From contig JABMCL010000020.1 of assembly GCA_018857735.1 (NCBI GenBank), positions 727,001 to 791,000 of the forward strand: DNA of 64,000 nucleotides, written 5' to 3'. This stretch comes from Alviniconcha marisindica (lineage: Eukaryota > Mollusca > Gastropoda > Provannidae). Each line of letters opens with the position of its first letter. The stretch's first letter is position 1. Below the pieces are notes generated by a model. That model saw nothing but the letters and a program-made list of their open reading frames with translations. It ran no database searches and was not told the origin of the DNA. The position numbers were made by a program, and so were the translations under genes. Shown here one piece after another: positions 50,773 through 61,519 of this stretch.

Positions 50773-53072
50773 TGCACATATACAGACAGACACACACACA
50801 CACAAATGCACATATACAGACACACATACACACAAGCACATACACAGACACACACAAAACGACGACAAAACGTAAAACAAAGCAATTTGGACTCTGGCCG
50901 TTCTTTACGAATCAGCAAACAAGGGAGTTATAAATTAGCCCTCGCAGGACATCACACAAACAACAACAAAGACCTGAACTGCCTGTGGCAACCCTCACCT
51001 GGCATGCAAGTAAATACAAAGTACATAAACTCCACCAGCGGCACATCCCCAACTGTACCTCTGGTGGAGTTTATGTACCTTGTATTTACTCACATACCAG
51101 GTGAGGGTTACCATATGCGACTGGGGTCTTTGTTGCAGTTCTTAATGAGATAAATCAAAAGCAAGATTGGGAAAAGTACTGACCTGAGGTCAACCACAAG
51201 ACTGAAAACTAGGATGGACTGAAGGTTCCCCCCCCCCCCCCCCCCCCCCCACCCCATGGTCCAGACAGAAATAATCTCCATTTCTGTTCCCACAAACACA
51301 TTTTCTGATGTATACACTGACACAGACTTTTACTTCAGCACTGACCTTTCCTTTCTCAAAGTAGCCAATGATTTCATAGTACAGCCGCTCCTTGAGGTCT
51401 CGGTGGGTGAAGGCGTCTTGGTACTTGCTGTTCTGCAGCATGGGGGGCAGCGGCTCATCTGACCACTGTCAACAACAACAAAGTACCACTGTCAACAACA
51501 AGGTACCACTGTCAACAACAACAAGGTACCACTGTCAACAACAACAAGGTACCACTGTCAACAACAACAAGGTACCACTGTCAACAACAAGATACCACTG
51601 TCAACAACAACAAGGTACCACTGTCAACAAAGAGGTACCACTGTCAACAACAACAAGGTACCACTGTCAACAACAAGGTACCACTGTCAACAACAAGGTA
51701 CCACTGTCAACAACAAGGTACCACTGTCAACAACAACAAGGTACCATTGTTAACAAGGTACCACTGTCAACAACAACAAGATACCACTGTCAACAACAAC
51801 AAGGTACCACTGTCAACAACAACAAGGTACCACTGTCAACAACAACAAGGTACCATTGTCAACAACAACAAGATCAGTCACGTGATGTGGGCAGCGGTCC
51901 ACCTGACCACTGTCAACAACAACAAGGTACCACTGTCAACAACAAGGTACCACTGTCAACAACAAGAAGATCAGTCACGTGATGTGGGCAGCGGTCCACC
52001 TGACCACTGTCAACAACAACAAGGTACCACTGTCAACAACAACAAGGTACCACTGTCAACAACAACAAGATCAGTCACGTGATGTGGGCAGCGGTCCACC
52101 TGACCACTGTCAACAACAACAAGGTACCACTGTCAACAACAACAAGGTACCACTGTCAACAACAACAAGATCAGTCACGTGATGTGGGCAGCGGTCCACC
52201 TGACCACTGTCAACAACAACTGGGTCAGTCACAGGTGTTGGGGTACTTTCTCTACTTGATTCTGTAGCTTTGGCAGAATACTGCAGTAGCACATTAAAAA
52301 AAAACGCTCATTCTGCCGAACCAAAAGTGCAGGTGGCTGGTTACAGCTGAACACACATGCACCCTACGTTTTGTGGCTTTGATTAAAACTGCTAACAGGT
52401 GCACAGTTGTATGGTGTACACAGAATGTGCACTGAGATAGTAGCAGCAGTTTCACGTGGCACCAGCCATACAGCAATAAAACAGCACTGTCAGTACACCA
52501 CCTCAGTGGACATTCAACATGCACTGTGGAAAACTACAGACACTCGTTCAGAGTTGCATGCGCCTGGAGTGCAGTGAGTGGTTGAAAGCAGAGACCAGAG
52601 CGGTCTGTAAACAATCGATCGATAAGGTGTGGATGAAGTCCTTACCTGCAGCAGCTTGGCGTACAGCATGAGCGTGTAGGCTGCCTCCGTGTAGTTGTCA
52701 CAGCCAAGGTGAAGGTCGCTTAGCTTGTGCAGGTAGCGGATGTACATCTCTTGGCGATTGATGTCATGGTAGAAATCCTGCAAAAGAAATGCTGAGGTGA
52801 AAAGACCTAAAATCAAACAATGTACACACACACACACACACACATGTACGCACGCACATACAAATGCACACATAGCCATTTCTCTGTTTTCAACTCTCTT
52901 TTTCTCAAAGTCTGTTCAGCCCTGTTCCCCATCCCCGTTTCCCTCATATCTCTCTCCCCCCCCCTTTCCCCCACCACCCCAAATAAAATGTTAGTCAGTC
53001 TGTCTCTTTGTAATAAAATTTAACTGGTCAGACAATTTCTCTCTCCCCTCTTTCCAACATAGTTTCACACAA

Positions 53073-53108
<36 letters not shown>

Positions 53109-53236
53109 ATACTAACTCACACACACATACACTCATACTAACTCACACACACACACACATACACATACACTCATACCAACTCATACACAGACACACACAC
53201 ACACACACACGCACACATACACATACACACACATAA

Positions 53237-53269
<33 letters not shown>

Positions 53270-53361
53270 CATACACACACGTACACACACACACACTTAT
53301 ACTAACTCACACACACACACAGAGACACACACACAGACACAGACACACACGCACGCACACA

Positions 53362-53441
<80 letters not shown>

Positions 53442-56400
53442 AAGCCCATCCTACCAGCAGGTTGACGATGCAGCTCATGCGGTGTTCCTTGATCTCGTCC
53501 TGGATGATGAGGCGATAGATGAGGAGGCGCTCCAGCAGTTTCCACACCACCTCCACAAAGGCCTTGCCCTGCTCCTGCAGCTGTTTGTGCTCCTTGCCGT
53601 CACACAGGTGCATCAGGCTGCGCAACAACACAAATCACACCTGTACACACCACCTCCCTGCTCCTGTACCTGTTTGTGCTCCTTGCCGTCACACAGGTGC
53701 ATCAGGCTGCACAACACAAAACACCTGTACACGTACACCACCTCCCTGCTCCTGTACCTGTTTGTGCTCCTTGCCGTCACACAGGTGCATCAGGCTGCAC
53801 AACACAAAACACCTGTACACGTACACCACCTCCCTGCTCCTGTACCTGTTTGTGCTCCTTGCCGTCACACAGGTGCATCAGGCTGCACAACACAAAACAC
53901 CTGTACACGTACACCACCTCCTTGCTCCTGTACCTGTTTGTGCTCCTTGCCGTCACACAGGTGCATCAGGCTGCACAACACAAAACACCTGTACACGTAC
54001 ACCACCTCCCCGCTCCTGTACCTGTTTGTGCTCCTTGTCGTCACACAGGTGTGTAGCAACACAACACAAAGCTATACACCTTCCGCACCACCTCCACAAA
54101 GGCCTTGCCCTGCTCCAGCAGCTGTTTGTGTGCCTTGCTGTCACACAGCCACAGGTGCATCAGGCTGTGCAACAACACACAACAAACCTGCACACACCTT
54201 CCACACCACCTCCCTGATCCCGCAATTCCCTGAGCAACAACACAATGCTTGCTTCCTCGGGCAAAAATGCACTTTTTATGTATTGTGTATCTACACGCAT
54301 ACTTACATTGAGAAGGTGAGGTCCCTGTACTGTTCATCTCCACGTCCTCCTTCAACCAACACATCCAGCTGCGTGATCATCTCATTCTCCACCTGCAAGG
54401 GGTCGGGACGAAACAGTGAAAAAGGCCAACTCGCATCATGTCTGCTACACTATAAAGATGTCCTTTTCTTTGATGACTCCATATATAGAACAGTAATTTC
54501 ACTGACACTTCACAAATACCCATTGCCTTGATATTACCAAGGCAGCTGACACAATATGGGCTTAAGAAAAAGCCCAACCAATTATCCATTATAAATATTT
54601 GGTAGTCACTGCAGCTGCCAGGGTTGGGTGAATACCTACAGAGCTGGGTGAAAGTCTAGTACTGACTGCAGCTGCCACAGCTGGGTGAATACCTACATAG
54701 CTGGGTGAATGTGTAGTACTGACAGCAGCCGCCAGGGTTGGGTGAATACCTACATAGCTGGATGAAAGTCTAGTACTGACTGCAGCTGCCACAGCTGGGT
54801 GAATACCTACATAGCTGGGTGAATGTGTAGTACTGACAGCAGCTGTCAGGGTTGGGTGAATACCTACAGACTTAATTACAGAAGACCAATTATAAATATT
54901 TGGTAGTCACTGCAGCTGCCAGGGTTGGGTGAATACCTATATAGCTGGGTGAATGTGTAGTACTGACTGCAGCTGTCAGGGTTGGGAGAATACCTGCAGA
55001 CTTGAGTCAATGCCTAGCAGTGACTGCAGCCACCATGGTTGGGTGAATACCTAAAGAGTTGGGTGAATGCCTAGCAGTGACTGCAGCCACCATGGTTGGG
55101 TGAATACCTAAAGAGTTGGGTGAATGCCTAGCAGTGACTGCAGCCACCATGGTTGGGTGAATACCTAAAGAGTTGGGTGAATGCCTAGCAGTGACTGCAG
55201 CCACCATGGTTGGGTGAATACCTAGAGTTGGGTGAATGCCTAGCAGTGACCTCAGCCACCATGGTTGGGTGAATACCTAGAGTTGGGTGAATGCCTAGCA
55301 GTGACTGCAGCCACCATGGTTGGGTGAATACCTAAAGAGTTGGATAATGTCTTGCAATGACTGCTGCCACCATTGTTGGGCAAATACCTAAAGAGTTGGG
55401 TGAATGCCAAGCAATGACTGCAGCCACCATGGTTAGGTGAATACCTAAAGCGTTGGGCGAATGCCTCGCAGTTACTGCAGCCACCATGGTTGGGTGAATA
55501 CCTAAAGAGTTGGGTGAATGCCTAACAGTGACTGCAGCCACCAGGGTTGGGTGAATACTTAGTTGAGTGAATACCTCGCAATGACTACAGCCACGATGGT
55601 TGGGTGAATACCTAAAGAGTTGGGTGAATGCCCAGCAGTGACTGCAGCTGCCAGGGCTGGGTGAACACCAAGCAGTGACTGCGGCAGCCAAATCTGACTG
55701 ATTACCTAGCCATGAAAACTGACAGCAGTGACTGCAGCAGCCAAATCTGACTGATTACCTAGCCATGAAAACTGACAGCAGTGACTGCAGCAGCCAAAGT
55801 TGACTGAATACCTAGCCATGAAAACTGACAGCAGTGACTGCAGCAGCCAAATCTGATTACTCAACCATGAAAACTGACAGCAGTGACTGCAGCAGCCAAA
55901 GTTGACTGAATACCTAACCATGAAAACTGACAGCAGTGACTGCAGCAGCCAAAGTTGACTGAATACCTAACCATGAAAACTGACAGCAGTGACTGCAGCA
56001 GCCAAATCTGATTACTCAACCATGAAAACTGACAGCAGTGACTGCAGCAGCCAAAGTTGACTGAATACCTAGCCATGAAAACTGACAGCAGTGACTGCAG
56101 CAGCCAAAGTTGACTGAATACCTAACCATGAAAACTGACAGCAGTGACTGCAGCAGCCAAAGTTGACTGAATACCTAACCATGAAAACTGACAGCAGTGA
56201 CTGCAGCAGCCAAAGTTGACTGAATACCTAACCATGAAAACTGACAGCAGTGACTGCAGCAGCCAAGTTGACTGAATACCTAGCCATGAAAACTGACAGC
56301 AGTGGCTACAGCAGCCAAAGCTGACTGAATACCTAGCCATGAAAACTGACCACAGTTGCCAGAGCTGGCAGATTACTACCTAGCAATGACATCAGTTGCC

Positions 56401-58837
56401 AGAGCTGGCAGATTACTACCTAGCAATGACAGCAGTTGCCAGAGCTGGCAGATTACTACCTAGCAATGACATCAGTTGCCAGAGCTGGCAGATTACTACC
56501 TAGCAATGACAGCAGTTGCCAGAGCTGGCAGATTACTACCTAGCAATGACAGCAGTTGCCAGAGCTGGCAGATTACTACCTAGCAATGACAGCAGTTGCC
56601 AGAGCTGGCAGATTACTACCTAGCAATGACAGCAGTTGCCAGAGCTGGCAGATTACTACCTAGCAATGACAGCAGTTGCCAGAGCTGGCAGATTACTACC
56701 TAGCAATGACATCATATGCCAGAGCTGGCAGATTACTACCTAGCAATGACATCAGTTGCCAGAGTCGGGGAAAATGTGCCTGTGACACACCGGTGTTGTC
56801 TTCAGGAGCACTGTCACTTCCACCTGCCTGTGCCTTGCGGCCCCCTCACAATCCAGCATGGGAATCGGCCAACCAGCTCTTCTCAACTTCCTCCATCCAC
56901 TTACAAAGCTGAAGGCAGCGCTGGTGTATCCCAAGCCCGTTAAAAAAAAAAAAAAAATTTTTAAACTACACAACAATAACAATACTAACATTTTTACACA
57001 ATGCATTCAACTCGCTTCACAAATGTTTCCCTGGGTGCATCCATGGTCGGCCATGAGGCAACGACTGTGCGTATTCAAACCAAATCTTTTACTTACAACA
57101 GGACAAGCTTTTCACCTCATGGAAATTTCCCTGGATACGCGTAGAGTTGGGCACTGGCTGCATGTACTCGCACTGCATCATGTCGAAGAAGATGGGGATG
57201 GTCGCACGTCGCAGCTCTGCACGCCATCGAACAAACAAACAGTGTGAATTTGCAAGGGTGTGTAAACGCTGACCATATTCTGTAATGGCACTCTCAAAAT
57301 CACCCTATAAGAGTTGGCTGATTTTGTCATTGGGATGAGACTGAATATGGGTTGTGGCCTGGCGGTCCCGCAGATGACACTGTAAGCTGGTGGTGAAGGC
57401 AGTTAGCACAGGTTTGAACCCTGACTGGGTGTCAGAGGACTTTTTCCAGTTCTTCCTACTTCTTATTTGTGCCATCTTGCCATTGTATCCAAAGCATGTA
57501 CTGAGAGAATGAAGCATGTTAATCCCCATGCCCTAAGGAGACCTAACAACCAGTGGAAGAGAAACAGACAGAAATAATGAAGCCTACTTCTCATGGAACA
57601 TAGAAATCAGTCACACAAATCAAAATCCATTGAACATTTTTTTTTAACTTCTCAAAAATCTCACCACTTTTAGGAAATTCACCAATAAAATAATGAATTC
57701 CTGCAAACACTTTCTTCTCTTTACTGTTGCTGCAATCTCAACATCCAAAATATGACAACCCTTGTTCATTCTCTTTGAGTTGACACTTCAAAACCCTGCT
57801 AAGAACACATACACAAACTGACCCCCCCAAAAAAGAAGAGCAGGTCTCAGTTCTAGACAGATTACACATCCCGGAAAAGGCAACAGCAACAACAACAACA
57901 ACAAAATCAACGCTACAGTTTATACCAAAACAACAGTTGTTTGAAACACTATGTGCTTCTTCTGTTAATGACCATCAGTCCAAAAAACTGTTAACCACCG
58001 ATACATGGGGAGAGGGGATCGCTCAGTGGTTAGAGTGCCGGATTCGTGATTCAAAGGTCCTGGGTTTGAGTCCCCGCAGGAGAATTTTCTTCAACTTTCT
58101 GTGCTGACTCTTATTTTGGTATCAGTTCCACCCCTGCATTACCACAGTAACACATAAAAGATCCTGGTCATTCTGCCAAAAGTGCAGGTGGCAGGTTACA
58201 GCTAAACACACACGCACCCTACCTATGTGTCTTTAAAAGACATGACATTGTAAACTGGTGCATGGTTGTATGGTGTACACAAAACCTGCGCCAAGATGGC
58301 AGCAGTTTCACATGGCACCAGCCAAACAGCACTGTCAGTACACCACTGCCATAAAAGGATACAGTTATCCACTCAGAATCACAAGCGACATGAGTGCAGT
58401 GATTGAGCCTGGTGGAGAGCAGAGAAGAGTGCTATAGAAAAGCGATCCATAATAACAATAACACGTGGTTCCCGTCAGCCTTATGGGGCTGGTAGTCAGT
58501 CATTAGACAGGTGAGCGGAAGAGATCTGACATTGCACAGGTTATTGTTTCCATGTTGGACACAAGCAGACTGACCAATCTCTGGAATCAGCGTCATCTCC
58601 AGGAACGGTCCCACCAGCTCTGGAATGAACTTGATTTTGTTTGGACCTGCACATCAAACACAGGTTTCTGCCATCGTCATCACAATATATACTGGTAACA
58701 CTGGTGAATAAAATCAACATGGAGTAAATTGCTCTCAATGTGTGCATTAGTAAAGACTAATCCACAATAGGAATGTCTCCACACACACACACTCAAGCAA
58801 ACATACAGCTACACGCACACACACACACTCACACATA

Positions 58838-58908
<71 letters not shown>

Positions 58909-61471
58909 ACACACTCACACACACACAAACTCACACACACACACACACACACATCACACACACACACACACACAGACTTTACACCAAAATATTGTCCTGA
59001 GGTGACCCTGTGCACTTGGTGGGAAGATAAAATCCAACAACTAAGGACACCAAACAGTATGAAGAAACACATGCACGCACATTCACAAATACCGTGAACA
59101 CGTGTCATGTAACACACACATTAGTTTCACTCACCCAGTTTGAACCACATTGACCTGATTTCAAAGGCGGTTTCCCTTCTCATATCCTTGTACCTGGAAA
59201 CGCAAGAGGTTTCAACCTTACAAACATGTAAATACACATGACACAACAGATTAAAACAAACATGTATACTATATATCTTCTAGGCAAATGCCACACAAGA
59301 GAGGGGGGAAATCACTGCAAGTTATCTATACGCCAAGCTGGCTTCATGACCAGAAATGTACCTCACATTTTAGGACAGACCTAACACAAAAGACCAAGAC
59401 CTGGAAGTATTAACAAATGTACCAGCTTCTGATCCACACAATGGCCATGACAAGCATTCTTCACTTGGACATTCAGATTCAGATTCTTTATTCACCAAGT
59501 TTTACAACAAGGAAAGTGTCTCGAAAGCAGTAAGCATACAAACATAAGCAAACAACAACACTGACATACATCAACTAGCATAGTTAAAGGTATACACCCA
59601 TTTGCACCAACAAAACAACACCCAAACGCACATATATATACACCTGCGCGCACACGCACATACACACACCTGCACGAGTGTGCCCGCACGCACACACACA
59701 CTCACACACATTCACACACACACACACACACACAATAAGTATAAGTAATGTTCCAATGTAAAATATAGTCCTACGTCTAAGACTAAGAGAGGCAAAGTAA
59801 AAGTTCAACACACATCAACAATCATGATATGGTTGTTTGTTTTTGTGTGCATGAAAGTCATTCTACAAGTACAACACATCCCTAGCACCTACAACACACC
59901 TGCAGAACTAGATCTGGGCCCGTATGCATGAAGAGCAAAGCAAGTTCAAAGTGGACAGCCTCCATGCGTCCAGCTCTTGTTCCAGGTTGACAATTAATAA
60001 GGCTGTAACTTTAAACATATTTAAGCCAGCTGAAGAGTCCTGTTTGTGCTACACACATGCAGATTGTTTCACTGTCCTCACCGTTTAGAAGATCAACACA
60101 CCACCTTGCTGGGCAGTTCCCACAGCAACGTACACCAGCTCTCTGGGCAGTGGCTTTGTAAGCGTTCTCTACTGACTACGGTGGTCACACCTGATTTTTA
60201 CAGGTTGCTATCAGACATCTGAACCCTTCTGCTGACAGCTGAAGTCTAAAAGCCTAGGCATGAAAACCACAATGGCAACAAGTAAAGGGATGGGGTGGCT
60301 CACTTGGTGCAGCATCAAGGCAACAAGTAAAGGGGTGGGGCGGCTCACTTGGTGCCGCATCAAGGCAACAAGTAAAGGGGTGGGGCGGCTCACTTGGTGC
60401 AGCATCAAGGCAACAAGTAAAGGGGTGGGGCGGCTCACTTGGAGCAGCATCAAGGCAACAAGTAAAGGGGTGGGGCGGCTCACTTGGTGCAGCATCAAGG
60501 CAACAAGTAAAGGGGTGGGGCGGCTCACTTGGCGCAGCATCAAGGCAACAAGTAAAGGGGTGGGGCGGCTCACTTGGCGCAGCATCAAGGCAACAAGTAA
60601 AGGGGTGGGGCGGCTCACTTGGCGCAGCATCAAGGCAACAAGTAAAGGGGTGGGGCGGCTCACTTGGCGCAGCATCAAGGCAACAAGTAAAGGGGTGGGG
60701 CGGCTCACTTGGCGCAGCATCAAGGCAACAAGTAAAGGGGTGGGGCGGCTCACTTGGCGCAGCATCAAGGCAACAAGTAAAGGGGTGGGGCGGCTCACTT
60801 GGCGCAGCATCAAGGCAACAAGTAAAGGGGTGGGGCGGCTCACTTGGCGCAGCATCAAGGCAACAAGTAAAGGGGTGGGGCGGCTCACTTGGAGCAGCAT
60901 CAAGGCAACAAGTAAAGGGGTGGGGCGGCTCACTTGGTGCAGCATCAAGGCAACAAGTAAAGGGGTGGGGCGGCTCACTTGGAGCAGCATCAAGGCAACT
61001 GTTTGGACATACAAATACGACAAAAATACCGCACACCCTTGTAAGAATGGGTGGCTCTTGCGTCTGTTGCAGCTGTACCCAGGTATGGTGACCCATTTTT
61101 TTTTAAATGGATGAATGAAGTATTAAAAAAAAATTTTTTTAAATGGAGGTGGATGCGGTAGGACGTACCTGCCGATGATCTTGGAGCGCTTGGTGGCTGA
61201 GAAGTTGTCCAGCTGCAGGGGCTCTTGGGTGAGGAATGATATGGCACAGTGGAAGAAGTTGTTCCACAGCTGGCAACACACACAGTCACCGTCTTGCTTA
61301 AGGCCAACACTAACAGCACCGGCTGAGCCCACAACAAAGTAACTCACCACACAAAACAGAACAGCAAAAACTCACCACACAAAACAGAACAGCAAAAAAA
61401 CACCAGGAAAAAACACCACCAAAAGCAACAACAACAACAAAAGTGAAAAACTGCAGGTGTCCAATGGTACA

Positions 61472-61519
<48 letters not shown>

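Noticed and set aside
51392..52182. + strand ORFs rich in Gln/Thr/Asn
   Set aside because: Reading of the AACAACAAGGTACCACTGTC array and antisense of DOCK exon 10.
53482..54531. 349-codon + strand ORF and 232-codon overlapping ORF
   Set aside because: Antisense of DOCK exon 8 and its tandem copies; the - strand frame has clear DOCK homology.
58019..58085. tRNA gene
   Set aside because: A and B boxes are present, but the sequence continues into a SINE body with related truncated copies elsewhere, and a full cloverleaf was not evident.
60254..61114. 270-284-codon ORFs on both strands
   Set aside because: 45-bp repeat with no stops in several frames; intronic and without any independent support.
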